Positions 26,024 through 33,798 of a stretch of 64,000 nucleotides of DNA are shown here, one piece after another. The stretch is taken from contig CAVYMQ010000003.1 in NCBI GenBank assembly GCA_963769665.1, positions 1,426,001 to 1,490,000 of the forward strand, written 5' to 3'. Source of the stretch: JACCTU01 sp963769665 (GTDB lineage Bacteria; Actinomycetota; Thermoleophilia; Gaiellales; Gaiellaceae). Positions within the stretch are counted from its first letter, which is position 1. Every line of letters begins with the position of its first letter. Under the pieces are notes generated by a model, which saw only the letters and a program-made list of their open reading frames with translations, was not told the DNA's origin and ran no database searches. Made by a program: the position numbers and the translations under genes.

Positions 26024-27439
26024 ATGTCCGCAGTTGAACCGCGCCGCACGAAGATCGTCGCGACGATCGGACCGGCGTCGGCGAACAAGGAGACGATCGA
26101 GGCGTTGATCCACGCGGGCATGGACAGCGCCCGCCTCAACTTCTCCCATGGCACGCACGAGCAGCACGCGGAGACGGTTCGGCTCCTGCGCGAGGCGCAG
26201 GAAGAGATCCGCCGGCCGCTTGCCTTGATCGCCGACCTCCAAGGCCCGAAGCTCCGGATCGGTGATCTCCTGCAACCCATCTCGCTCGAGCGCGGCCAGG
26301 AGATCGTGATCGTCGGCGCCCAGCAGGCGACCGACGGCGACCTGCCCGTGAGCCCCGCCGTGATCAGCGACGTGCTGCGACCCGGCCACGAGGTGCTGAT
26401 CGACGACGGCCACGTGCGCCTGCTCGTGCGCGAGGTCAAGAAGGGTCGTGCGAGTTGCACGGTGATGGTCGGCGGCCCCGTGAGCTCGCACAAGGGCGTG
26501 AACCTGCCAGGCGTGCCGATTCCGATCCCGGCTCTGACGCGCAAGGACACCGAGGACCTCGAGTTCGCGCTCGAGCTCGGCGTCGATTTCGTCGCCTTGT
26601 CGTTCGTCAGGTCGGCGGCCGACGTGCGCGACCTGCGCGCGCTGATCTCGCAGGCGGACTCGCACGCCCACGTGATCGCAAAGATCGAGAAGTCGGAGGC
26701 GATCGACGCGCTCGACGAGATCCTCCAGGAGGCCGATGCGGTGATGGTCGCGCGCGGCGATCTCGGCGTGGAGATCGGCCCTGCCTCCGTGCCGCTCCTG
26801 CAAAAGCGGATCATCCAGCGCGCGCTCGACCGGGGGAAGCCGGTGATCACGGCGACGCAGATGCTCGAGACGATGATCCACCAGCCGGAGCCGACTCGCG
26901 CGGAGGCGAGCGACGTCGCGAACGCCGTGCTCGACGGGACATCAGCGCTGATGCTCTCGGCGGAGACGGCGATGGGCGAGTACCCCGTCGAGGCGGTCTC
27001 GTACATGGACCGGATCGCGCGCGCCGTCGAGCCGAGCCTCGGCTACCGGCATCAGCTCCCCGAGGCCGAGGAGCAGCCGACGATCGGCGAGGCGATGTCG
27101 AACGCGGCTTGCGACCTCGCGGAGGCGCTCGGCGCACGAGCGATCGTCGTGCCGACGTTCACCGGCCGCACGGCGTCCGTCGTCGCGCGGCTCCGCCCGC
27201 GCCGCCCGATCCTCGGGCTCAGCCACCACCAGTACGCGCTCCAGCACATGGCGCTCGAGTGGGGAGTGACGCCTTGGGGGATCGAGGAGGCGCAGAACGT
27301 CGAGGATCTGTGGCAGGTGTCGCTCGACGCCGTGCGCGAGAGCGGGCTCGTCACGGAGGGCGACCGCGTTGTGATCACGGCGGGCACCGCGGTGAACATC
27401 CCCGGCTCGACGAACGTGATCAAGGTCGAGGTCGCGTAG
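26024..27439 (+). CDS. pyk: Pyruvate kinase
   Basis: This 471-residue enzyme makes pyruvate and ATP from phosphoenolpyruvate and ADP. RTKIVATIGPASA begins the barrel, and ARLNFSHGTHEQH and DLQGPKLRIG follow. The signature with catalytic Lys is HVIAKIEKSEAIDALDEI, and MVARGDLGVEIG holds the metal ligands. The last 110 residues form the regulatory C-terminal domain. The ATG at 26024 gives the conserved start and fits the -10. A longer in-frame start at 25967 lies inside eno and is less likely. Confidence 0.96.
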   Translation: MSAVEPRRTKIVATIGPASANKETIEALIHAGMDSARLNFSHGTHEQHAETVRLLREAQEEIRRPLALIADLQGPKLRIGDLLQPISLERGQEIVIVGAQQATDGDLPVSPAVISDVLRPGHEVLIDDGHVRLLVREVKKGRASCTVMVGGPVSSHKGVNLPGVPIPIPALTRKDTEDLEFALELGVDFVALSFVRSAADVRDLRALISQADSHAHVIAKIEKSEAIDALDEILQEADAVMVARGDLGVEIGPASVPLLQKRIIQRALDRGKPVITATQMLETMIHQPEPTRAEASDVANAVLDGTSALMLSAETAMGEYPVEAVSYMDRIARAVEPSLGYRHQLPEAEEQPTIGEAMSNAACDLAEALGARAIVVPTFTGRTASVVARLRPRRPILGLSHHQYALQHMALEWGVTPWGIEEAQNVEDLWQVSLDAVRESGLVTEGDRVVITAGTAVNIPGSTNVIKVEVA

Positions 27440-27473
27440 GACTCGCCCCGTCCCGCGCGAAGTGGGCGCGACG

Positions 27474-27818
27474 ATGGCGAAGGCCAAACGGAGACCGGCT
27501 CGCTCGAGCCTCGCCTTGCGCTGGCTCGCCGTCGGCGCACTCGTGCTCGTCGGGCTTCTCTACTACCGGCCGTTCCGCACCTACCTCGAGCGGCAGGATA
27601 CGGCGTCCGCGCGCCAGGCACAGGTGAACGTGCTCGTGCAGAGGCGTGCCGCGCTGGAGCGCCGCCTCCGCTATGTCGAGAGCGAAGCCGCAGTGGCTCG
27701 CGAGGCGCGGCGGATCGGCTACGTCAAGCCGGGTGAGCAGCTCTTCATCGTCAAGGGCATCCCCGCGTGGCGGGCGGCGAAGCGCACTGGGGCTACGATC
27801 GCCCACGGTGGACGATAA
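27474..27818 (+). CDS. Septum-formation initiator (DivIC/FtsB-like) protein
   Basis: This 114-residue protein has a basic cytoplasmic start, one transmembrane helix near residues 16-36, then a coiled-coil (ASARQAQVNVLVQRRAALERR). An FtsB/DivIC-type end follows with AREARRIGYVKPGEQLFIV. Such proteins bridge divisome subcomplexes at the septum. The position after eno/pyk and before DUF501 matches Actinobacterial DivIC loci. A GTG at 27462 would add four residues. Confidence 0.82.
   Translation: MAKAKRRPARSSLALRWLAVGALVLVGLLYYRPFRTYLERQDTASARQAQVNVLVQRRAALERRLRYVESEAAVAREARRIGYVKPGEQLFIVKGIPAWRAAKRTGATIAHGGR
27794..27799 (+). promoter_or_regulatory. -10 element for leaderless DUF501 gene
   Basis: TACGAT lies inside the end of the DivIC-like gene and ends eight bases before the GTG at 27808. 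Confidence 0.45.
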
Positions 27819-28272
27819 GCAGATCGTCGAGCTTCAACTCGGTCGGGCGCCGCGAGCGTTTCGCGGCGTCGTCGTGCGCTGCCCCTGGGGCCGGCCGGCC
27901 GTGACCGAGCAGGCGCCGTTCGACGACGACGGCAAGCCGTTCCCGACCGCGTACTACGTCACGTGCCCGGCACTCGTCGCATCGATCTCGCGAATCGAGG
28001 CCGCCGGCGGCGTCGAACGGTGGACGCGCGCGGCGCAGGAGGATCCCGAGCTCGCCGCGAGCCTCGAGTCCGCGCACGCGGAGCAGCGCCGACTTCGTCC
28101 CGAGCTCGCCTCCGGCGTCGGGGGCGCGACGCGCACGGGCAGCCTCAAGTGCCTGCATGCCCACGCCGCGTTCGCGCTTGCGCATCCGGGGTACGAGCTC
28201 GGGCGCCGGATCGTCTCGGAAGTCGAGCCGCTCTGGCCCACCGATCACTGCTGCATGGACGAAGCCCACTAA
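27808..28272 (+). CDS. DUF501-family protein
   Basis: This 154-residue protein begins with VELQLGRAPRAFRGVVVRCPWGRP and has PFPTAYYVTCPALV and TGSLKCLHAHAAFALAH. The Cys and His residues in these segments are the conserved core of DUF501. A WPTDHCCMDEAH end adds more possible metal ligands. The function is unknown, although the gene is conserved next to DivIC/eno in Actinobacteria. It overlaps the preceding gene by 11 bases. Confidence 0.88.
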   Translation: MDDKQIVELQLGRAPRAFRGVVVRCPWGRPAVTEQAPFDDDGKPFPTAYYVTCPALVASISRIEAAGGVERWTRAAQEDPELAASLESAHAEQRRLRPELASGVGGATRTGSLKCLHAHAAFALAHPGYELGRRIVSEVEPLWPTDHCCMDEAH

Positions 28273-28275
28273 CCT
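28270..28275 (+). promoter_or_regulatory. -10 element for leaderless small gene
   Basis: TAACCT overlaps the DUF501 stop and ends seven bases before the ATG at 28283. Confidence 0.4.
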
Positions 28276-28282
28276 CACGCGC

Positions 28283-28591
28283 ATGGAAGCCGTTGCGGTC
28301 AAGCTGGCGCGAAGCCAGTGGGAAGAGGGGAGCGGACGCTTCGACGAGGCCGTGAAGCACGACCCGCGTCTGCTCGACGCGCTCGACGCGGTGATCGACG
28401 ATCTCCGCCGCCGGGTCGGCCAGACGTTCACGCTCGAGGAGCTCGCGGAGGCCTACGACGCGGCCGAGCACTGGGCACGCACCGCGATCGCCGACCGCGC
28501 CGCCTTTCCCGGCTGGCCGCGGTCCCTGACCGACGTCCTCGACGCGGCGTTCCACCTGTACGCCCGCGGCGCGACCGACTACGCCCCGTGA
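28283..28591 (+). CDS. Small helical protein, function unknown
   Basis: This 102-residue acidic, helical protein contains VGQTFTLEELAEAYDAAEHWART in its middle. No family is recognised with certainty and no signal or membrane segment is visible. The next small membrane gene overlaps it by four bases, so the two are likely cotranslated. Confidence 0.65.
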   Translation: MEAVAVKLARSQWEEGSGRFDEAVKHDPRLLDALDAVIDDLRRRVGQTFTLEELAEAYDAAEHWARTAIADRAAFPGWPRSLTDVLDAAFHLYARGATDYAP

Positions 28592-28764
28592 CGCGCGCGC
28601 GTCGCCGCCCGGGCCGCCGGGCGCTCGTCACGCGCTGGCTCGTCGTGCTCGCGGCGTTCGTGCTCGGCCTCGCGCTCGGAGCTGCGCTGGACGACGGCCC
28701 CGAGCCAGGCACGACGACGTTCGACCGGACGTTGACCGTGGTCACGCTGACGTCGACGCGGTAG
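28588..28764 (+). CDS. Small single-helix membrane protein
   Basis: This 58-residue protein starts at a GTG in a GTGA overlap. It has a very basic N-terminus (RARRRPGRR), one hydrophobic helix near residues 18-34 and a short Thr-rich outer tail. No family is recognised. Length and coupling support it, but homologues could not be checked. Confidence 0.5.
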   Translation: MTRARRRPGRRALVTRWLVVLAAFVLGLALGAALDDGPEPGTTTFDRTLTVVTLTSTR

Positions 28765-28788
28765 AAGTTAGGAACCGAGAGTTTTGGG

Positions 28789-28794
28789 TAGATT
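28789..28794 (+). promoter_or_regulatory. Possible -10 for HTH-receiver gene
   Basis: TAGATT lies 11 bases before the ATG at 28806. No clear Shine-Dalgarno is present and the -35 region is weak. Confidence 0.35.
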
Positions 28795-28805
28795 CTCGCC
28801 CGGCG

Positions 28806-29408
28806 ATGACTTTTCAAGACCGACCTGAGGGGCGCAGGCCGCCTGCGAGTGATCCCGCCTGGCTGACGCTCGGCCAGGCGGCGAAGTATCTCGGCGTCGC
28901 CCAGAGCACGATTCGCAAGTGGTCGGATCAGGGCCGCGTGCCCGCGTTCTACACCCCCGGTGGGCACCGTCGGTACCGGCGCGGCGATCTCGAGACGTTC
29001 CTCGAGCGCTCGGGCCCCGGCGGCCGCGCAGCGGGAGGGCCGACCGTGCTGATCGTCGACGACGACGAGGTGACGCGCGCCCTCGTGCGGGCGAGCCTCG
29101 AGCTCGAAGGGTTCGACGTCCGCGAGGCCGCGAGCGGAACCGAAGGCATGTCTGCGCTCGAGCAGGACCCGCCCGACCTGATCCTGCTCGACGTGATGAT
29201 GCCCCAGATGGACGGGTGGGAGATGCTCCGCCGCGTCCAGGAGCAGCATGGCGGAGCGATTCCGGTCGTCATGTTCAGCGGCCAGGTCGACGAGAACGCG
29301 GCCGACGAGGCCGCCGAGCGAGGAGCGAGCGGCTTCATCGGCAAGCCGTTCGATCCCCAGCAGCTGCTCGAGCGCGCCCGGCAGATCCTCGGGGCGCGCC
29401 CCGTCTGA
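28806..29408 (+). CDS. HTH (MerR/excisionase-type) - receiver domain fusion
   Basis: This 200-residue protein has an N-terminal helix-turn-helix of the MerR/excisionase type at about residues 18-66 (LTLGQAAKYLGVAQSTIRKW, then the wing PGGHRRYRR). A CheY-like receiver follows at about residues 80-195. The acidic pocket Asp85-87, phosphoacceptor Asp129, Ser158 and Lys180 are all present, so phosphorylation is plausible. The DNA-binding domain comes before the receiver, the reverse of OmpR and NarL regulators. No kinase is adjacent. The next gene overlaps it. Confidence 0.85.
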   Translation: MTFQDRPEGRRPPASDPAWLTLGQAAKYLGVAQSTIRKWSDQGRVPAFYTPGGHRRYRRGDLETFLERSGPGGRAAGGPTVLIVDDDEVTRALVRASLELEGFDVREAASGTEGMSALEQDPPDLILLDVMMPQMDGWEMLRRVQEQHGGAIPVVMFSGQVDENAADEAAERGASGFIGKPFDPQQLLERARQILGARPV

Positions 29409-29941
29409 TCTCCGTCGACCGCAGCCTCGACCGCTGGATCGTCGAGCACCGGTCCGACTGGCTGGACCCACTCTTCGTCGGACTCTCGATCGCCGGATCG
29501 TGGGCGGCCGTCTGGCTGGCGATCGCGCTGACGCTCGCGATCGCCTGGCGCCGACCGAACATCTTCCTGCTCGTCGTGATCACAGCGCTCACGATGAACT
29601 TCGTCAACACGCTGCTCAAGTACGCAGTTCAGCGGGATCGTCCGCCGACGATCATTCTCGACCCCGAGCCGCTGATGGAGGTCCCGACGACCTCGTCATT
29701 CCCTTCAGGGCACACGTCGACGAGCTTCGCGTGCGCCTATGTGATCTCGCGCCTGGCGCCGCGTCTGACCGTCTTCGTCTTCGTACTCGCCGCGCTGATC
29801 GGCTTCTCGCGGATCTACGTCGGGGTCCACTACCCGCTCGACGTGCTCGCGGGGGCGGTCCTCGGAATCCTCGTCGCTAAAGCTCTTCTGATGCTTCTAG
29901 AAGCCCTGCGACGATCACCGCGAGAGCCGACACCAGGCTGA
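29405..29941 (+). CDS. PAP2-family membrane phosphatase, CTG start
   Basis: This 178-residue membrane protein has about five helices and the three-part PAP2 signature: KYAVQRDRPP, SFPSGHTSTSF and SRIYVGVHYPLDVLAGA, with the catalytic His residues. It probably dephosphorylates a lipid phosphate such as undecaprenyl pyrophosphate or phosphatidate. No ATG, GTG or TTG exists in frame near the conserved start. The CTG at 29405 overlaps the previous TGA stop as CTGA and is the likely initiator. The 3' end overlaps the convergent gene by 65 bases. Confidence 0.82.
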   Translation: MISVDRSLDRWIVEHRSDWLDPLFVGLSIAGSWAAVWLAIALTLAIAWRRPNIFLLVVITALTMNFVNTLLKYAVQRDRPPTIILDPEPLMEVPTTSSFPSGHTSTSFACAYVISRLAPRLTVFVFVLAALIGFSRIYVGVHYPLDVLAGAVLGILVAKALLMLLEALRRSPREPTPG

Positions 29942-30371
29942 TCCACAGGCCGATCCCGCGGCCCGTGTACGGGAAGAACTCGTCCGGCACGGAGATCAGC
30001 CGGATCAGCACGAACGTCGTCGCAAGCGAGCCGAGCCCGATCAGGATCAGGCTTTCGGGCACCGCCGCGGGCAGCTCGAAGCCGGCCTCCCGCAACGCCC
30101 AGAGCGCGAGCACCGCGAGCCCGATGAAGAAGACGAGCTTGCCGAGGACGCCGACGTGCCAGCCGATCACCGCGATCGTCGGGCCGTCGTCGGAGCCCGA
30201 GTACCAGGCCATGAAGGCCGAGAGCGTGAGCACGAGCCCCGCCCAGCGCGCGAGCCGTTCCCCGAGGAGCCAGTAGCCGCCCCCCGTGCGGGCCGCGACG
30301 CCCGGCCTGAGCAGCCGGCGACGGGCGGGAACCTCGGGCTCTATTGGAGGAAAGGGATCTGGGGACTGCAT
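29877..30371 (-). CDS. Four-helix membrane protein, function unknown
   Basis: This 164-residue protein has a Pro/Arg-rich cytoplasmic start followed by four hydrophobic helices (near residues 40-60, 75-95, 105-125 and 138-158). The motif FMAWYSGSDDGPTIAVIGWHVG sits after the first helix, where small Actinobacterial integral proteins often have an extracellular loop. No enzyme motif is seen. It converges with the PAP2 gene. On the minus strand CATACT lies 11 bases before its ATG. Confidence 0.7.
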   Translation of the reverse strand: MQSPDPFPPIEPEVPARRRLLRPGVAARTGGGYWLLGERLARWAGLVLTLSAFMAWYSGSDDGPTIAVIGWHVGVLGKLVFFIGLAVLALWALREAGFELPAAVPESLILIGLGSLATTFVLIRLISVPDEFFPYTGRGIGLWISLVSALAVIVAGLLEASEEL

Positions 30372-30382
30372 GCCGCCGGGGG

Positions 30383-30390
30383 AGTATGGT
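30383..30390. promoter_or_regulatory. Overlapping divergent -10 elements
   Basis: Plus-strand TATGGT (30385-30390) faces the zinc-ribbon gene, and minus-strand CATACT (30388-30383) faces the membrane-protein gene. They overlap by four bases. The plus gene also has an AGGGGGG ribosome site before its ATG. Confidence 0.4.
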
Positions 30391-30438
30391 GGGTCGCAGG
30401 GATAAAGTCACCCTTCCACCGACGCCAGGGGGGTCGAG

Positions 30439-30654
30439 ATGGAGATCGGCAAGGGGTCAGCCGACAACGTCACCGCCGACGGGTTCGTCGAGTTCCTGTC
30501 GAGTGGACAGCGCGCCACGGGCGAGTACCACTGCGCCGAGTGCGGGTACGGCGTGACGATCTTCGCCGTCCTGCCGCTCTGCCCCATGTGCGGCGGCAGC
30601 GCCTGGGAGCAGTCCACCTGGAGTCCGCTCTCTCGAGCGCCGGATCGCGCCTAG
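30439..30654 (+). CDS. Zinc-ribbon / rubredoxin-like small protein
   Basis: This 71-residue protein has two Cys pairs, YHCAECGYGVTIF near residue 31 and CPMCGGSAWE near residue 48. This is the rubredoxin or zinc-ribbon spacing found in small Actinobacterial zinc-finger proteins. The rest is polar with no other motif. The start is supported by the AGGGGGG sequence about seven bases upstream. Repeat copy 2 begins 10 bases after its stop. Confidence 0.75.
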   Translation: MEIGKGSADNVTADGFVEFLSSGQRATGEYHCAECGYGVTIFAVLPLCPMCGGSAWEQSTWSPLSRAPDRA

Positions 30655-30664
30655 ACGTTGACTT

Positions 30665-30734
30665 GCGGCCGCGGAGCGGCCGCCTTTAGGGGTCTTCGCG
30701 TCGCGGATCCGCGCGAGCGGATTCGCGACTTGCG
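30665..30734. repeat. Double-palindrome intergenic repeat, copy 2
   Basis: This 70-base copy has the first hairpin GCGGCCGC, GGA, GCGGCCGC, the linker CCTTTAGGGGTCTTCGCG, and the second stem TCGCGGATCCGC, GCGA, GCGGATTCGCGA, then CTTGCG. It fills the gap between convergent stops at 30654 and 30735. It is nearly identical to copy 3, which lies on the other side of the next small gene. Confidence 0.88.
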
Positions 30735-30971
30735 CTACAAGCCGAACAGCCGCTCGACCTCGTTCCAGACCGAGAAGCCGAGCAGGAGGAGCGCGCTCGT
30801 CAGCAGGACGAGCACGAGCCAGAAGCGCAGGTGGGCGAGGTTGCGCTCGCGGACGCGCCGCTCGCGCGCGAAGCGTTTCGCACGCTCGAGCCGGTAGGCC
30901 CGCGCGACCGCCGAGGGGTCGACGGGGGGAACCTGCCGCTCGCGCCGGGGGGTGCGCGCCGGCTGAGCCAT
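30735..30971 (-). CDS. Small membrane protein flanked by two repeat copies
   Basis: This 78-residue protein has a long basic cytoplasmic region (about residues 1-48, with RAKRFARERRVRERN) and one helix near residues 50-68, then a short acidic tail. No family is recognised. The ATG at 30969-30971 has TAGACT seven bases upstream and no Shine-Dalgarno, so it is probably leaderless. Repeat copies 2 and 3 lie directly downstream and upstream in the same orientation. Confidence 0.7.
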   Translation of the reverse strand: MAQPARTPRRERQVPPVDPSAVARAYRLERAKRFARERRVRERNLAHLRFWLVLVLLTSALLLLGFSVWNEVERLFGL

Positions 30972-30978
30972 GGGTCGG

Positions 30979-30984
30979 AGTCTA
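30979..30984 (-). promoter_or_regulatory. -10 element for leaderless small membrane-protein gene
   Basis: Read on the minus strand, TAGACT ends seven bases before the ATG at 30971. Confidence 0.5.
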
Positions 30985-31023
30985 GAGGGGTCGGATTCCG
31001 TTGGGGCTCTGAGTGCGTCGCCA

Positions 31024-31094
31024 GCGGCCGCGAAGCGGCCGCTCTTTAGGGGTCTTCGCGTCGTGGATCCGCGTAAGCGGATTCGCGACTTGCG
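31024..31094. repeat. Double-palindrome intergenic repeat, copy 3
   Basis: This 71-base copy has GCGGCCGC, GAA, GCGGCCGC, then TCTTTAGGGGTCTTCGCG and the second stem TCGTGGATCCGC, GTAA, GCGGATTCGCGA, CTTGCG. It lies between divergent genes (starts at 30971 and 31114), unlike copies 1 and 2, which lie between convergent genes. It therefore cannot serve only as a bidirectional terminator. Confidence 0.88.
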
Positions 31095-31113
31095 GGCATA
31101 CTGGGCGGGCCGG

Positions 31114-33798
31114 ATGGCAGTGCAGCCTGAGCGGAGCGAGCGGGCCGGGCTCGATCCGGGGGCGCTGGAAGCGCTCGCGGACGCCGGCCGTGCCGCCGCG
31201 CGGGGAGGCCGGCTCGGAGACGTCCTCCGGGCCGTGGTTGCTGCCGCAGCGGGGCTCACGGGGGCCGACGTCGTCCTCGCGAGGATCCTCGACGACGGCC
31301 GGCGCGACCTGGTCGTGCGGGCCGTCGCAGGCCCCTCGGCGGCGCTCGCGGTCGAGCTCGAGGGCGGACGCCTGCCGCTCGAGGATCTGCGCTCGGGCGA
31401 GGTCGGGCTCGGCGATGCGCCGGAGCCGGTCATCCGTCTGGCCGAGCGGCTGGGAGCGGAGAGTGCGCTCGTCGTGCCCATCGTCGTGGGCGGCGAGGTG
31501 TTCGGGAGCGTCGAGCTCCTCCGGATCACGGGCGACTTCGACGAGAGCGCCCGAACCGCAGCACGGCTGGTCGCGGCGCAGGTCGGCCTCGCCGCGCGCG
31601 CCTTCGGGGTGGAGGAGCGGGAGGACGGCGGGCCGGAGTCTCCGCTTCGCGTCGCCGCAGACGCGCTCGCCGCCGGATCCGACATCGCGCACAGCTCGAC
31701 GCACGTCCTCCGGCTGGCCCTCGAGCTCTCCGGCGCCGAACGAGTCGCCCTCTGGCACCTTCGTCCGGACGGCACCACCGAGCTCGACGCCGCGGTGGGG
31801 GCCGCCGACCGGCGCCGGGGCGCGCCGACGGTCGGCGTCCTGCAGCTCGGCACGCGCTGGTCGGTCACGCAGCAGCTCGGCGAGCCGCCCTTCGGCCTGC
31901 TCGAGCTCGTGTTCCCGCCCGAGCTGATTCCGAGCTCCGACCTCGTCGAGCACCTCAGCCACTTCGCGACGCGCGCCGCACACGCGCTCGGAGCGAGCAA
32001 GCGGGCGGGCCGCGTCGAGGCAGAGCTCGTGCAGACGCGCGCGCTCCTCGCCGTCGTCGGGCAGGCGAACCAGGAGCTCTCGCTCGAGCACACCCTCGAG
32101 ACTGCGACCGAGCAGCTCGGGCAGCTGGTCGGCGCAGAGCGGCTTGCGGTCTACCTGCTCGACGGGGGTGGGCTGACGACCGGAGCGGCGCGTGGGCTCG
32201 CCGGCCCGCACCTTCGCGCCGCGGAGGCTCTGCTCGAGCTCGCCTTGGGGCCGTATCGCGCTCGGGGCGTCGTCGTGATCGGCGACACGTCGAAGGAACC
32301 TCGCCTCGGGGACGTGGCGGACGCGCTCGCGGAAGCGGGGATCGAGAGCGCGACCGCGCTGCCGCTCGCGGTAGGTGACGAGCTGATCGGTCTGCTCGCC
32401 GTCTATCCGTCGGGGCGCAGGGAGCCGAGCGCCGGCGAGCTCGAGCTGCTCGCGGCGATCGCCTCGCGCCTCGCGGTCGCGGTCCAGAACGCCCGGCTGC
32501 ACGAGGAGGCAACGCGCCTCGGAGCCGAGTTGGAGCAGGCGCTCGCGTCCGAACGGGCTGCGGCGCGCCGGCTCGGGGCGCTCTACGACATCTCGCGCTC
32601 CTTCGCGCAGAGCCTCTCGCTCGACGTCACCCTCGAGGCGGTCGTCCAGACGGTCGTCAAGCTGCTGGAGGTCGACGCCGCGGTGTTGCGCATGCCGGAT
32701 CCCCGGCGCGAGCAACTGCTGCCGCTCGCGCTGCACGTGGCGGAGGATCGTCTGCTCGAACCCGTGCGCTCGATGCTCTTCCGTCCCCAGGCGTTTGCGG
32801 GTGCGCGCATCCAACGTCTCTTCCGCAACGGCGACCCGATCGAGATCGACGTTGCGACTGCACACGAGCTTGGTGGGTCGCACGCACTCCTCGTGCCGTT
32901 CCTCGAGAAAGGCTCGACTGCCGCCATGGTCCCGATCGCGACGACCGCCGAGGTACTCGGCTCGCTGACGCTGCTCTCGGTGCGTCCCGACCACCCGGTC
33001 GACGAGTCCACGATCGCGTCCGCAGTGGCGATCGCCGGCCAGGCCGCGCTCGCGATCGACAACGCACGCCTCTACCAGCAGCAGAAGGACTTCTCGGACG
33101 CGATGCGGCGTTCGCTGCTGCCGCAGGTTCGCCCGGCGGTCGACGGGCTCGACATCGGCGCGATGTACGCCGCGTCAGCACGGGTCGAGGTCGGCGGCGA
33201 CCTCTACGACTACATGGCGCTCCCCGACGGACGGCTCGCCGTCGTGCTCGGCGACGTCACGGGACACGGCATCGACGCTGCCGCCGACATGGCGATGGCG
33301 AAGTTCGTCTTCCGGTCGCTCGCGCGCGAGCATCCAGAGCCCGGCGACTTTCTTGCAGCCGCGAACGAGGTCGTCGTCGGAGAGATCGCGCCCGGAAAGT
33401 TCATCACCATGCTCTATCTGCTGATCGACGCGGCGACCGGCTCGGTCTCTGTCGCGTCGGCAGGGCACCCTCCGCCGCGGCTCGTTGGACCTGACGGATC
33501 GGTCGTCGGCATCGAGGCGCGCGGGCTCGCGCTCGGCGTCGACTCGGGGATCGAGTACGAGGAGACACGGGCGCAACTGGAGCCCGCGGGCTCCGTCGTC
33601 CTGTATACGGACGGCGTGATCGAGGCGAGGCGCTCCGCGGAGTTTTACGGCCAGGACCGGCTCGACGCGCTGCTCGCGCGTCGCCACGCTCTGCGCGCCG
33701 GGGACATTGCCGCTTCGATGATCCAATCCGCGCGACGGTTCACGGGCGGGGAACTTCTCGACGACTGCGCGGTCGTCGTGCTGAAGCGCCGAGCGTGA
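31114..33798 (+). CDS. Four-GAF / SpoIIE-type PP2C serine phosphatase
   Basis: This 894-residue cytosolic signalling protein contains GAF-like domains at about 33-170, 190-300, 322-465 and 500-658. A coiled-coil joins the third to the fourth. The C-terminal SpoIIE/RsbU phosphatase (about 670-894) has VEVGGDLYDYMALPDG, LGDVTGHGIDAAADMAM and LYTDGVIEARR, with its metal-binding Asp residues. Such proteins usually dephosphorylate an anti-sigma antagonist. The frame is open into repeat copy 3, but the ATG at 31114 after the repeat is the likely start. CATACT lies 11 bases upstream. Confidence 0.87.
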   Translation: MAVQPERSERAGLDPGALEALADAGRAAARGGRLGDVLRAVVAAAAGLTGADVVLARILDDGRRDLVVRAVAGPSAALAVELEGGRLPLEDLRSGEVGLGDAPEPVIRLAERLGAESALVVPIVVGGEVFGSVELLRITGDFDESARTAARLVAAQVGLAARAFGVEEREDGGPESPLRVAADALAAGSDIAHSSTHVLRLALELSGAERVALWHLRPDGTTELDAAVGAADRRRGAPTVGVLQLGTRWSVTQQLGEPPFGLLELVFPPELIPSSDLVEHLSHFATRAAHALGASKRAGRVEAELVQTRALLAVVGQANQELSLEHTLETATEQLGQLVGAERLAVYLLDGGGLTTGAARGLAGPHLRAAEALLELALGPYRARGVVVIGDTSKEPRLGDVADALAEAGIESATALPLAVGDELIGLLAVYPSGRREPSAGELELLAAIASRLAVAVQNARLHEEATRLGAELEQALASERAAARRLGALYDISRSFAQSLSLDVTLEAVVQTVVKLLEVDAAVLRMPDPRREQLLPLALHVAEDRLLEPVRSMLFRPQAFAGARIQRLFRNGDPIEIDVATAHELGGSHALLVPFLEKGSTAAMVPIATTAEVLGSLTLLSVRPDHPVDESTIASAVAIAGQAALAIDNARLYQQQKDFSDAMRRSLLPQVRPAVDGLDIGAMYAASARVEVGGDLYDYMALPDGRLAVVLGDVTGHGIDAAADMAMAKFVFRSLAREHPEPGDFLAAANEVVVGEIAPGKFITMLYLLIDAATGSVSVASAGHPPPRLVGPDGSVVGIEARGLALGVDSGIEYEETRAQLEPAGSVVLYTDGVIEARRSAEFYGQDRLDALLARRHALRAGDIAASMIQSARRFTGGELLDDCAVVVLKRRA

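Noticed and set aside
30970..31113. Upstream extension of the GAF/PP2C gene through repeat copy 3
   Set aside because: The extra residues come from the palindromic repeat, which also occurs outside genes. The ATG at 31114 starts right after it.
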